DNA of 64,000 nt. It comes from Lineus longissimus. Lineage: Eukaryota > Nemertea > Pilidiophora > Heteronemertea > Lineidae. Location of the stretch: contig NC_088323.1 in NCBI RefSeq assembly GCF_910592395.1, forward strand, positions 1,922,001 to 1,986,000, written 5' to 3'. Shown here piece by piece: positions 1 to 12,400 of this stretch. How positions within the stretch are numbered: the first letter of the stretch is position 1; each line of letters begins with the position of its first letter. A model generated the notes under the pieces. It saw nothing but the letters and a program-made list of their open reading frames with translations, had not been told where the DNA came from and did no database searches. A program made the translations under genes and the position numbers.

Positions 1-155
1 CTTTAAGTTTACTTGAGCTGTCAGTTTGAAGGTGACATTGCAGCTACAGATGGATCCTTACAGTAGGATCTGGATATATAAAACAGAAACAGAGGAACTT
101 AATTAAACCAGAGATACATTTGTACATGTTATTCATATGGTCATTCTCATTGCAG

Positions 156-604
156 GGTTACTCTACATCAGAGACTTGGTATGCTGTCCTCGATTATGGC
201 ACGAACTACTGCAATCTTAATAACCTCATTACAGGTAGGCTATGTCATATACGTGTTCTTAGAAAGACCGTATCCATTCTTTGACCACACTCCAAGAAGG
301 GTAATGGTCTTGTTGATCCTAGAATTGTTATTCATCAACTTTTTGAGATGTTTTTCACTGGAGCCGAATTTTGCATCCCAGCATCCTCATTGCAACAAGT
401 ATTTATGTTGGGATTTGTTCCAGTCAAATTATGCTTCTGTAAATCAGCGAATGCTCAATATTTGAGATAAAACTTCCCCATCTCATGTTTAATTGCCTCT
501 TTTATTCTCCAGGTGCTGGTCTTAACAAAACAGCTGGATACAAGGAGGAAACGTCTGATTCCATCTGCACACAATACTCGTCCCACGATTGTGACAAATA
601 CTAG
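156..604 (+). CDS. C-terminal end of an unrecognised cysteine-containing protein (two last exons)
   Basis: Two exons, 156-234 and 513-604, join in frame and end at the TAG at 602-604. Both are bounded by good signals: TTGCAG before 156, GTAGGC after 234 and TCTCCAG before 513. The join gives about 56 residues that include ETWYAVLDYGTNYCNLNNLI and a tail with three cysteines ending in DCDKY. The upstream exons lie outside the window or were not found. Absence of internal stops and the clean phase-1 junction support a real gene. The composition (Asn, Tyr, spaced Cys) suggests a secreted or extracellular segment, but I do not recognise the family. An AATAAA at 804-809 is a fitting polyadenylation signal about 200 bases after the stop. 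Confidence 0.6.
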
Positions 605-803
605 AGACCGCACTGCCAGCTGATGTTTATTTGCCACTTTTCTCAAGCAGACGTTTGAGACTTCTGATTAGGTATTGGCAAATTGGCCAACTCTGGGAGG
701 GGGGGGGGGGGCATGTAGATTACAGGTCTTCTCTGTACCCAATATCTGAGCGGAACTCCCATGTTTTGGCTTGAGCTCAGTGGGAAATGGAAAGAAGCTA
801 TGC

Positions 804-809
804 AATAAA
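804..809 (+). terminator. Polyadenylation signal AATAAA
   Basis: Canonical AATAAA about 200 bases after the stop codon of the first gene, so probably its 3' end signal. Confidence 0.5.
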
Positions 810-1458
810 ACAGTAAAATATGGTGCAGATTTGGTTCGTGTATTTATTAGACTTTTCCATTTTAGGTGTTTGTGATAACTTAAAGTGATTGATATTGGCG
901 CGTTTTGGCGAATCTCTTTCCCTTATGACGCATCTTAGTTGGGATTTGGGAAATGTCATCCGCACATGAAATGTGCAACTGCTGAAACAACTTTACTGTT
1001 CTTAGTCATTGTAACCTTTTGCCCCGAAAATGTGGAGTTTTGTAATAAAATACTTAAGATTCGAACATTCCATTGTGTATACTATTAGATTTTTTTAAGA
1101 TTTTTGCATAAATTTATGTGATTTGAAACATTTTTGAAGCTATGTACGGTACTCTATATAGAAGTTCTTCATATAAGATCTATAGGTTTTCCTTTTAAAG
1201 ATCCTTATGGATTCAAAGTTGTCCATTGATCTTACCTAGCTGCAGTGATTGGTGACTCTCGGGAGTATATAGCCAAGGGACACATATAACAAATTGCTGC
1301 TCATTAAAAAACGTTCTGTAGATTCTTTGATGTTGCAAAGAGCAGTGCACATGAATTTTTCTAAATAAATATTCAATGTATGCTTATCAGCAAAAGTTCA
1401 AATTATCTTTTCTTAGCACTAAGATCTGAATCAAATCAAGTCTTTTGGCTTTAATTCT

Positions 1459-1700
1459 GGGTAGACCAGTAGCATAGTGGTTGGAGAGCCAGACTCCCAA
1501 TCGGGAGGTCATGTTCACGTTGCCTTGGAGGAACTCTAGAATAATAAGTTTCAAGCGATACTGAAGACAGAGTTGTGATTCTGTTGTTGGCCTTATGCAG
1601 GTGTTGGTGAAAGGAAGAGCTGACGGGGAAGATCCCCAAATATAAAACATTGCCCCCAGAAGATGTGGAGACTGGAGACATCTATGATCAAACAAATACT
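1459..1700 (+). repeat. Possible tRNA-derived SINE
   Basis: A segment near 1470-1480 reads TAGCATAGTGG, which matches the A box of a Pol III tRNA promoter (TRGCNNAGTGG). About 40 bases downstream is GTTCACGTT, a weaker B-box-like match. The tRNA-like head is followed by about 170 bases of non-tRNA sequence. This is the usual build of a tRNA-derived SINE, but I saw no second copy in the window, so the call is tentative. Confidence 0.3.
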
Positions 1701-2230
1701 GGCTTCATTTCCCGGATCCCTGGTGTATTGTCATTGTTCAAGTAGAGATGGCAGCACCTACAGAGATTGTGGATGTGACGTTGTCCTATGCTGATTGAGA
1801 CGTGTCTTTCCATGCTGACTTCCAAAGAATGCAGCTATTGACAGTTGTTAATTGCCACAGTCTTGAGAGATGATCTGGTAAAGACAACCCAGTGAAGGGG
1901 TTTCACAATCCCAACTCTAAGGTGATTCCCATTCTGCATGTCATCGGTTAAACTTGGGGGTCTTCCTGTCCTTGGCAAAATCTGTCGTGAAAACAACTTC
2001 ACAGCCTTGATGTGCGTACCAATTATGCATGTACAATGTACTACTACTGTACTGGTGGTGCAACCAATCTTGAACCTGGTAACAATCAGAGACATTGGCA
2101 CAATCAAGAGACAAGCAAGTACCTCAAGAAGATCATGACTGATACCAGGTTATCCCTTTGATATAGACCAACACAGGCAATCAGTAAACAGGATCAAATC
2201 CAGTCCTAATTTGACAGAACAGAGAATCCT

Positions 2231-2367
2231 CAATCAAGAAGGCTTACAACTAGCCACCACAGACCAACTCAGGAGCTTCTCATACTACACTTGAGCCGGA
2301 CTTGTGGATGACAGTCGCCTCAGCTGTGCTTCACATTGGTATCTTCAATCAAGAAGGCTTACAACTA
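2231..2367. repeat. Short direct repeat, two copies 115 bases apart
   Basis: The same 22 bases, beginning CAATCAAGAAGGCTTACAAC, occur at 2231-2252 and 2346-2367. The sequences after them are partly alike (CCACCACAGACC against TCACCACTGATG). This looks like an old tandem duplication of about 115 bases or the inside of a dispersed repeat. Confidence 0.5.
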
Positions 2368-5305
2368 ATCACCACTGATGCACTCCGAGGAAGGAAGTAG
2401 TTGCTCATACAGTGCCTACACTTGAGGTCGACTTGTAGAGGAGAAAGCCTTGACCAGAGTATGGTTTTAGCCCAGGACCCTTGGGCTCCATACTGATACA
2501 ATGCCATCCATTTCAAGACTGATTTATCTTTCTTTTCCAACTCTGGTCTTGTTAACAGAAGACAGAAGAAAACAATATGTGTCAATAGATTTGATTTATG
2601 TCTAAATTACCAACACAGCATGTACAGTGTTGTAATACAGGTGAAAAGCATTATGACAAGAATGTAATAAACTTGAATACATATTTCATCTTTTTCCCAA
2701 ATTCTCTACGTTATCATGCCAAAACAATATATGAGTCCCGTGGGCAAACTGACTAAATACAGCTTATACTATGTCAAGATCATTCGGGCGGTTCAGGTTC
2801 ATCTGTCAAATATACATGTAGGCCTACTACACATGTATAGTAGGCCATCTGTACAGGAGCCCCAAATGCATCTTCCTTTGCAAAATCCAGCTGTCACCTA
2901 GTACATTTTTCATTGACATTCGTCAGGGATGGAATCATGTACTCCAAAAGTGTACTGGTATACCCCATCAAAGTTCATCTATCCCATGAAACACTGCTTT
3001 ATAGCTATATCTGATTACTCTCAAATTAATACTGGTGAAGAACAACAAAGTGATGGCAATGGTGATGTCTTTCAACTCACCTGCCAATACTATTCAATTG
3101 CATCATAAAAGCTCCCACACCAAGGCAGAAGTGAATGGATATACATATGCTAGGTTCCATAAGCTGGTACATGATCAAACTGAATGGTGAACTCGAATAA
3201 ATACTAGCTCTTCAAATAATAAATACTACACAAACAACAAAACAGAACAAATAATCGTAAAATACCATCACCGAAAAACTCAGATCAAGAAATAAGAGGT
3301 AAAAAGCAAATGAGACAAAATTGTCATAAATAGGTTACATAATTCGTCATGACTAGGCATAAGGCTAACATATTATAATCAGCAACAAAACTGGATTAGC
3401 ACAATACTAAATATGGTTTACAGTACATACAAGACTGTCCATGTAGCAATCAATGACACCTAAATAAAGACTAGCAGCCCATATCTCAACAGTCAGTCAC
3501 TAACAGACACAATCAATCCAAATGCAATTTAACTGCATTTTAGGTCAATTTTAGAGACAAATAAGGTGGTAACATCACTTCAGGCAGCATCCTTGTCTCA
3601 CTTTGTGAGAAACTTGAGACACTTTGCAACAAAAAAGACCCCACTAAAACCGCAACTTTCATGATGGTAACAATTTTGCATCCGCACGCTAGACCTTAAA
3701 GGGTTAACATTGCTAAACCGATTCATTTTCGGTTCACCCTGTATTAAACTGAAGATATAGGAGACAGTTCAAGTACATCATATATTTCACAATGCTCGTC
3801 ATGAACATTCGTGATGCCAAACAGATGTGGCCTAGATATAACTGTCATAATGAATAATTGAATCCTCTCGCCCTCATAATTCCAACATATGAATGACACA
3901 CTGAGATAAGAGAAATTGTGTGGAAATGCACTGCAATTATCACACATACACATCCACTCAGCAAGAGAGGAAGCAAATTTCATCGTTAATAAATAAATGA
4001 CAAATCAAATGAACAGCAAGCAGGAAATAATTTAGATTTCCAACCTGCTTCCTAAACTAAAGTACACAATGTACATTGTATCCAATTATAAGAATGTAAT
4101 TGGTTCCACATGACTTAATAAGTCTCTAATAGTTTAGTTGGCACATCCTGAGTCAAAGGAAATGTAAAGGCATAGATCTTGTAGAGAATATGTACAATAG
4201 ATACACTGCAACCTGTAACAAAAGATAAGACTTTTAACAGCCTAGAGTATTGTGGCAAGGGGAAAACAACGGACAGCCAGAAGACCACAGGACTTGGTCT
4301 GTAGGCTGTTTTTGAAATAACACAGTCCTATACAAAAGCCCGAGTGAATATAAGTAGGCATCATGTTTCACTCTTGAGTGTAACAGCAGAATTGCAGAAA
4401 TACAGAATAACCAATAAAGCATAGTCATCGCCCTCAAGCTACAAATAACATGGTATATGCTTTGACAGAAACGTGAGATTCATTGTGAATACTGAATATG
4501 TAGATCTTGTTGTCGAAAAGCCAAAGTAGCATCGCCATTAAAGGGACATGGACTATTGAGAAATAAGAAGGGTCAAGATACATTAACATGGGTCACTGAA
4601 AACAACGATTACAATAGATGTCGACTGAACGATTTCTAGATACCAGAAAATTATTGTGCTCATTTTTTACACAGAGCTGAATAAAAATGAATTACAATTA
4701 CATAATTGTATCAAACGTAACAGTTATTGCACATGCATCTGCCATACTAAAGATCACTATTTATGAAATTCAGCCAATATGGCAATGAAGGAAAAGTGAT
4801 TTGACTGAAAACTTTGAAATGATTTTATGATGTCTGGAATAGTTTGAAAGGTATGAAGATTGTAAAAAACTATTGCCATGATATTTTTAGAAGAATTTCG
4901 GCATTGGTGCAAGAACAATGTCCTAACGGCAATGTGAGTGTTCTATTCTAAAGATCAAACACCCATTCCCACAAAAAGGGAAACCTTTGTCACATATTGC
5001 ACTCATCCCCCAATTTCAAACCATAGCGATAAAACTAAGCTGGTACAGCTCAGATTCCCTCTGCAGTGACCCCGAGTATATCATAAGGTCTACTTCAGGC
5101 TGCTTCACAAAAGTTGCAGATCAAAATTCAAAGGATTATTTTTGCTTGAAAAACCAACATCTCTCATGCCCAAGTTGTCCCTTTTTAAACAGAGATGCCC
5201 TCATGAATCGAGTCCATAAAACTTGCACAAGAAATTCCTTTCAACAATGGTAGAATAGTTCATCACAGGTGACTTGATTACTGTCCATTCTTAACTTGCA
5301 GCAGC

Positions 5306-7466
5306 TTAGCTTTGATTTGCTGGTCGTGGTGATGGTTGGCTGGACTCTGGCTGTGTCGGCTGGGCCTGACTTTGATTATTACTACCGGTAGTAGCTCCTG
5401 TTCCGTAGACAGTGTCATACGATGGTGGGGGCCCGAATGACTGAAACTGGTAAGATGCCGGGTATGTCTGATAGGGTGCGCCTTCGGCGGTATAGGCTGG
5501 AGGCGTCGGCTGAACGTTGCCTTGTGGGTAAAGTGAAGTTTGATTTTGTGCTGGATAGGAAACAGACGAGAAGATTACTTTCATGAAGTCTGCATGTCAC
5601 AATGTCAATAGATATCATCAGAAAAGACATCTGATCACAAACACATAGCTGGACACCTTGTTGAATTGCCTGTGGTATCAACACTGCAACAGCCTCACGT
5701 GGCTATCGGCCGGTGCATTACAGAGGATCTTGCAACAGAAATGAGACGAGGCCAACTAAGGCAAATTTAATCAGGCCGAGATATCAAAAGATCAGAGTAC
5801 ATGTATCGAACAGTGTCAGATTCTGAATATCAAAACTCACCAGCCTACTTGTAAATCTCAGTCTTGGTTTGATACGTGAAGCCATCTGAACCTTAAAACA
5901 AGCCATGTTACTTGGTACGATCAGACAGTTGTTCACTGAGACACTTTTACATCATATTTACCTGTTCGCTCTGGTGCAGTCTGTAAGACCACGCCCCTGC
6001 TACCTCCACTAATGCCATTATTGGTGACAGTCGATCCACTACCCGACATCATAAACGGACGATGGGCATATCTGTTTCGGAACCAATAACCACCTCCAGA
6101 GCAGAACAATAGCACCATAATTATACATAACCTGGAGGGAGAGAAAAACATCAGAGTCATCAGGCTTTCCACCAGGATTTTTTACATATACTGTACAATT
6201 TTTTCTTAAAAAACGTCTAGTTGCACATAAAATCACAAAATTTGCTCCCACTGCCATGCGTCATTCCTGATATCCCACCCTTGGGTCAAGTCCCACATCC
6301 ACCCAGGAGACATGTTCCACAGCCCCCTGCTGGAAGAAATGATGCCTGGTATTGATCATTTAATTCCACATACACACTAACTACTGATGAGTTATTCCCT
6401 CATGAGCACTTAACAGTCAAATCAATATTTCAGGAGATCAACGTCGACAACATGACAGGATTATCAGACAGCCTCGTAGTCTGATGGATTTGGGAGTTTT
6501 TGAAGAAATGTTAAACGAGTTTCTCTTTGAAATACATTGTGGGTACAGCATGATATTTTAGTAATACGAAATACGTACCAAAAATACCAAAGTCTATAAA
6601 ATGAAACGACACTCTGACAACAGGCAGGTCCACAGCAATACTGGTTGACGGCACAGCTGAAAGAGATGGAGACTGATGTTAGGACAAGGAGTAATTCGAG
6701 AACATTAAAAAATCAAAAGAATTCAAAAGAATTCTGTCCTTGAGTGTTTGACAAAACTTTAATAAGGCAGAACAGCTCTTATAATTTTTGGCGTGAAATT
6801 CCTACCAGTATGTCAATGTATGTCACGCCGAGTAATTTTAGTTGCAATAAAAGTGAATACCTCCAACTGTACTCACTAAAAATATTTGGTGTATCCATAA
6901 CCATTATACCAGCATGTCCGACATTCAGCCTGAAAAAAAGATGATACGGTGAATGACAAGCAGAACTAACAACATGCTGAGTACCTCATGATCTGTCCCA
7001 ATGTCCTATCTTGGTTACCACGAAAGGTTATTGACAATGTCAAACAAATCCCGACACTCCCAATCCCCGCTGCACGTGAGAGACTGTCCCAAAACAGTGA
7101 TAGAGGTCAGAGCTTTCCCCTCGGTCTCATCAACAGTGACAATACCTTAGTCCTCACCTGGTAATAGCAAAGTTAGGTCAAGGAGGCCAGGCCTGGCCCG
7201 ACTTGCTTTGCACACAATGCATGCAGAGATGATGCCACAGACTGTACAGCATGTTGTTAAAGTGCAGTGCGAGTGTGTGACAACGTATGAATGTAATTAT
7301 GACGTATAACTATAGGCCCATCAACAAGCCAATTTCTGACTTCAAAATACTCGCTTCTCAAGAGGAAGTAGACAATAGTCACGCGATACAATTCAAATCA
7401 TACCTCTATGAAACAAAGTAATATCAAAAGAAATAAGAAAATTTGGTTCAATATTGCATTAGCCAT
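5306..7466 (-). CDS. VOPP1: VOPP1-like single-pass membrane protein
   Basis: Five exons on the minus strand (7404-7466, 6877-6929, 6579-6656, 5962-6131, 5306-5550) join in frame to 202 residues. Residues 1-20 are a signal peptide (ATG at 7464-7466). A cysteine-rich ectodomain follows with CWYNGYGYTKYFYC and CCGPACC, then RLWYFW and a membrane segment at about residues 66-82. The long cytoplasmic tail is rich in Pro, Tyr and Gln with two PPxY motifs, PPAY at 138-141 and PPSY at 163-166. Vertebrate VOPP1 has the same order: CWYFEGGY, CCGTRCC, RLWYFW, one membrane span and PPxY motifs. Family members bind WW-domain ubiquitin ligases through PPxY and sit in endosomes or lysosomes. All introns are GT-AG. 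The gene lies head to head with a WBP1-like gene of the same family. An orthologue of another VOPP1/WBP1 subfamily cannot be excluded. Confidence 0.87.
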
Positions 7467-7782
7467 CGTTTTTTTGCACTATTGCGGCAGAAACTGCCAG
7501 AATAAAATTGCCAATATTTATTTCTCGTCCTTCACCTTTTTGGCGAGATGTCACGAGACTAGCTCTTCCATCCACCCTCCCGCTCTTCATTGAAAATGTT
7601 ATTGCCTCAAACTCAAGAAAGTTATACTATAATTTCATAAAGCTATAAAGAGAACTAATACTGTTATAATACCTTATTAAAGGCAGTAGATTTAGGAATA
7701 TTTGTATCTTATAAGTCTAAACAAGGCTATTGAAATTTTAGTCGGGGGGTCAATGAAACAGCCATACACAAATGGTTTCAAG
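7467..7782. promoter_or_regulatory. Probable bidirectional promoter between VOPP1-like and WBP1-like genes
   Basis: Only 316 bases separate the two divergent start codons. The 5' UTRs of both genes and their promoters must fit here unless there are further upstream non-coding exons. I saw no clear TATA box. The assignment rests on the gene arrangement only. Confidence 0.5.
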
Positions 7783-9418
7783 ATGGCTGTCAGGGGAGAA
7801 ATTTTGACCCTTTCTTGGTCGATCATTTTCACTTTTACCATTTCTAGAGTACGTAATAACCACAAAAAGATAATGCTAAATGAAGATGAACAAACATTCT
7901 ATGTGTTTGAGTATTTATTTTTGCTATTTCTGTATGAAAAGCTTGCTATTTGGCCAAATACTGATGATGATTTTTTTGGAAATGATTGATTTGTACACTA
8001 TCAGTATCACAGTGCATGACTGAGTGTATATGAACACGGAGCTGTAGTGGTACTGTCAACAGAACATAGCCATAGCATGAACAATCGCCAATGAATGGTA
8101 GACAATGCTGAAGTGACACTGCGGACAGTACTATTTGTTGGCGGCATGGATGTAATGGAATGGATGGTTGGTTGGTGTCGGACCGGAGTCTGAGTCGAGA
8201 GGCCAGTCCTACTTTTTTGGGTTAAAAAATTTACAGTTCCTGATTGGATATGACTTAGTTTGATCACATTTAACTATAAATCCATTAAACAGTGGCGCTT
8301 ATTTTTTCAATCGATGGACTTTTTTTAGGCCGTGATCGGGGATTGTAAATCCGTTCCTCTGATTGTTTTCTTGCAGGTATCTGGTTATTATTGTGATAGT
8401 GGCAGATGTGGCGATGATGAATATTGTTGTGGTTTAAATATATGCTGTACATCCTACATGGTGTGGCAGAATTGGTATTTTTGGTAAGTTCTCACGCAGT
8501 CCTGTTGGTCTGTTGGTAAAATCACTTATAAAAGTGTGCTTCACTAAGATTTTTTAATTGTGTTCAATTCATTGATTCTACTTGCTACTGCTATGCTAGT
8601 GATACTTGTAATGGAAGCGTTTTATATTTCTTCCCCAAGACATTTTAAGCTTCTCTGCAGTGGCTTTGTAGTGTGATGTATAGGAGCAAACTTGGCACTG
8701 ATCTGTAGCTACCCTCCTCATTAATTATCAAACTAAATAACCTTCATCCAAAACACAATTCATACATCTTCCTTCCTTTCAGGTGTGGCTTGGTATTTTT
8801 CCTGATCATGCTGTCGGCATGTGCCAGCTTCTGGCGCTACCGGTACATGTATTACAGGACAGCTTTGATTGTCCATGCTGGGCCAAGTTATCGCCAACTC
8901 AACGATGAATCAGATGATCCCGTTCATCATATGCCACCTGATGTAAGTGGAGTATAAAATCCTCAGCCAGGCTAAGTCTTGAGTCGCAACATGAGTCATG
9001 TGTAATACACATTAAGGCGATAGATTGATAAGAATTGTGGAAAAAAAGGAAGACATTTGTTGACACCAGAGTTTTCTATTCAGGCTCATAAAATTCAGGT
9101 TTTTTGGCGCTGCTGGTACATAGTGACATGATTCCTGATGTACTTTGTATAATGTATGGTTTTAATTTGAACATCACAGAGCCCAAAAGTTAGTTTATTG
9201 ATAATATTTTTTCTCAGCCCTCTTCTGATGCATTTGATACCGCTTGTTCTCGTATGCCTGTTGTAAAATGTTGTCATCTTTATTTCCAGGGCAATAACCA
9301 CGGAATGAGCAACAACTATGCAAAATATTCAGGACAAGCTGCCGGTTACTGCGAGCCGCCTCCATACTCCACCGTGGCCTTGACCCCAAAAGAGCCACCA
9401 CCGCCATACACAAACTGA
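7783..9418 (+). CDS. WBP1/WBP1L-like single-pass membrane protein
   Basis: Four exons (7783-7848, 8377-8483, 8783-8942, 9290-9418) join in frame to 153 residues. The start ATG at 7783 has a good context (AAGATGG) and begins a hydrophobic signal peptide ending near residue 22. The ectodomain has YYCDSGRC and [10 protein letters not shown], then NWYFW. A membrane span covers about residues 59-76 and is followed by basic RYRYMYYR. The tail ends with [20 protein letters not shown], giving two PPPY motifs at 134-137 and 148-151. WBP1 and WBP1L have the same plan: short Cys-rich ectodomain with GHCCG, a WWFW motif, one span, and two PPxY motifs at the C-terminus that bind WW domains of NEDD4-type ligases. 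The 110-base repeat in intron 1 ends about 16 bases before the exon 2 acceptor. Candidate polyadenylation signals are at 11421 and 12187, so the 3' UTR may be long. Confidence 0.85.
8251..8360 (+). repeat. 110-base dispersed repeat, copy A
   Basis: This segment of intron 1 of the WBP1-like gene matches, in inverted orientation, the segment at 23536-23645. Shared blocks include AACTATAAATCCATT, AACAGTGG and GTGATCGGGGATTGTAAA. It has no coding potential. The right edge lies about 16 bases before the splice acceptor of the next exon. Confidence 0.75.
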
Positions 9419-12400
9419 TGATTTTACGATTTGGGTTTTACTGATCAGGAGCTCTTCAGGAGAGTATCATGACGGGTACATTCATGGAGGGTGATTTGTA
9501 CATCAATTGGCAGTGGACATCGCTTCTCCTTTTTGCAAACCGCGTTGCATTCGTGTTCCCACTTGACGAGTTCTGGCGCCAATTGATGTATAAACTAGTC
9601 TTTTCAGAAATGCAATTTTTTTCTTTTTTCATTTTTTTTTACATGATACTTTCAGTTGAGGCTATATTAACCTTTGGGTCTAAGTATTTGTTCGACTTTC
9701 TTTGGCCTTTAAAGTTTTTCAGGCTTGTCTGATCACAAGAGTAATTGCCGCTATCTACTTATTTTTTTCAGTATTTTTTATTTGTGATGCTATTTGCAAT
9801 TTTTAGAAGGGGAATATCAATTTATATGTACACATCTAAACCTGTCTATACATTATAATCCACAATGGGGTGTTGGGGTGGGACAATGGGTATTGAGGCA
9901 TTCGCTCCTCAGTTTCGGCAGGGTAGTTATTTCTAGTCGCGAAGATTAAAAAGTTACATGTATTCTTCGAATAGTTGGCATAATGAAAGATTAGGAGTAT
10001 TTTTCACAGGAAGAGATCCTAATGACCACCCACCTCTGCGTCTGCTTAGGCATTTTGGAGACAACGCTATTGCTTTATGGAATAGTTTCTCTTATGTTTT
10101 CTTGTAAATGTGAATAGAAAATATGGTTCTCTCTGACATAAGTGTATTTTCATAAGCAAAGCATGCTGGCAGAGGCTATAGTCATATCTTGATCAGTAAA
10201 TATGTCACGCTTCCTTTTCAACAGTTCAAACTTAGATTTATCATAGAGTAACTATAATGTAGTTTATTGTCTTATAAAAAATGAAAAGTAAAAAAAATTA
10301 TGATGACAAGTACTTTTCAGTTAAAAATACGGTTCACAAGAACATAGAAGATTTATATAACTTATACCCTGTTAGTGTTACTCCAAGTGTGCCCACAAAA
10401 TTCCTCCACTACCTCATGTCGTGGGCAGTTCTCTTTCTAACTATGTCTAGTAATCCTAATGACCTTTGCCTCCTGTTCTTTCAATCATCGACAAGTGGTC
10501 CTCCAGGATACCATTCGCCTGGGGAATTCCAGCAAGAATTTAGTTGGAGATGAAAAAAGGATTTCCTCGTGTTATTCAGACCTATTGCAGTCAGTTCATG
10601 CATTTCCACTTTCATTACAAATTTATTAATCTAAGTGTATTGTCAATTCTAATCATCATGAGATTGTCAGCTTAAAGGGGAAGGAGATTATTAAAATATC
10701 GGGTGAAATTATTAATATCACCATACATGTAGTGGTGTTGGTGGGCTTGGCTTGTTTGATGAGGTACGCCATTATATATATTGATCATGCCATTCCTTGT
10801 GCCGAGTGCCCAGCAAAGTCATTGACAATCTTTTCTTCAGAGGACCTTGGGCTAGAATTTTTAAAACCTGAGGCCATGACCCTCCCAAATTGTCTTGCAC
10901 CCTCAATTTTTTTCCCATGTTTTCCATTTGATATAGCAAGGTCGCATTTTGTTCACAAAACTAATGGCCTTATAATGGGTGCCCGCAGATTGACTAATTT
11001 CTAGCCTTGAAGAGCATTTAACAGTTCTTTATTTTATTCAAACATCACTTTTCCGTGTATGAAGTGTTTTTTGGTCATATATTAATGTCATATCAAGTGT
11101 ATATTCACTATTGGAGTAATTCACTCTGTGTAAAAAGTTGCAATGTTCATTTAATCACTTGCGGTATAGACACCTTATGTTCATTTATGGAATATTTCAG
11201 TTTTGTAATTATGTTTAACACTTGTAAACTGCCTGTTGTGATTTTGGGACAAAAATTATTGGTTTTTCAAAGAGGAAGTCTGGTTATGTACAGGAATGTA
11301 CATGTTGGCCTACATGTAAATATCCTAAAAACACTGAGATAAAACTGCTTTATTTCTTCGAAAATGCTTTGTTCCATATATTTGTTAAGATGGTGGTGAT
11401 AAAAAGAATTGCCATTGCAAAATAAAAGTTTTAAAATTGTAATTTGAAATATAAAAGAAGTAAAAAGCTGTGATGATATTGATAATCATGTTTGTGCCAC
11501 ATTATTTATGCTATATCCGGAAATCTCAGAAAAAGTTGTTTTCAAAGTTTTATTCAAGTATATATATTCAAATATTCCCAAAATCGAATTAGTTTCTGAA
11601 CAAATCACACATCAGTCAAAGAAAAGTATGTTATTTTTTACATGAAAAGTGCTCTGCAAACTAGCATTGTTGGTCGGCTACAGAGTGTAGCCCGGTTGCT
11701 CAATCTGTATTCGCAGTAATGATGTTATCCAGTCCTAACGCTTCTATTGTAAACAAAATTTACTGCAAGAGATAACACTTAGTTGAGCTAACACTGGTGT
11801 TTGTCTCTTAACACCAATTGATTAACTTGACTCAGAGTGTTTGTGTAAAGACTTCTGGCACAAAATCTTCTTTACTTGTTCCACTGTTGTGAAATTTGAC
11901 TTCACGTGTACATGGGAGCTGTATTTCAGTCTCACTCTCATTGAAGTAAGTAAAAGGTGTTGTCAGCTTCATCAAAGATTGCTTCTGCAAACAATCGGGA
12001 AGTATCCACAAAAACAAATAGACATGCCTTGTGGTTTGGTCCCACAACTCATATGTTGTGAGTTCAGCTACCAGGCCATCACCATTTCAGTCTTGGGTGG
12101 GTGAGTGCCCATCCAATTGATCTGGATGTGAAAAGACACCTAAACTCTGTTTATGAAATGTATATTGCAATGTCATGAATGTATATAATAAATTGTAATT
12201 ATTAATGTAAATTAGTTGTGTTAGAATGATTCATTTGTCAGATCAGCTTGTTGTACCAGTCTCGGATTGAGGAGTTGGAATCAGATGTAATCAGTTGCTA
12301 TATTGCAGTATTTGAGACAACTTCCAAAGCTACTTGACATGTTCATCAGCTCATGTATCTGGTCTTGAGAGGCACTGGTTCTCGACCAAAGAGATTTGAA

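Larger units (their letters stand above)
605..5305. other. Intergenic region, no supported coding gene
   Basis: About 4.7 kb between the end of the first gene and the last exon of the VOPP1-like gene. Open frames are short and lack gene-like composition or matching splice pairs. It holds a G run near 700, a tRNA-like candidate SINE near 1459-1700, a 22-base sequence present twice near 2231 and 2346, and scattered AT-rich sequence. The right end probably includes the 3' UTR of the minus-strand VOPP1-like gene. Confidence 0.6.

Noticed and set aside
7141-7300. Alternative first exon of the VOPP1-like gene with a donor near 7156
   Set aside because: Its reading frame has a stop and its phase does not fit the next exon, while 7404-7466 gives a perfect signal peptide in phase.
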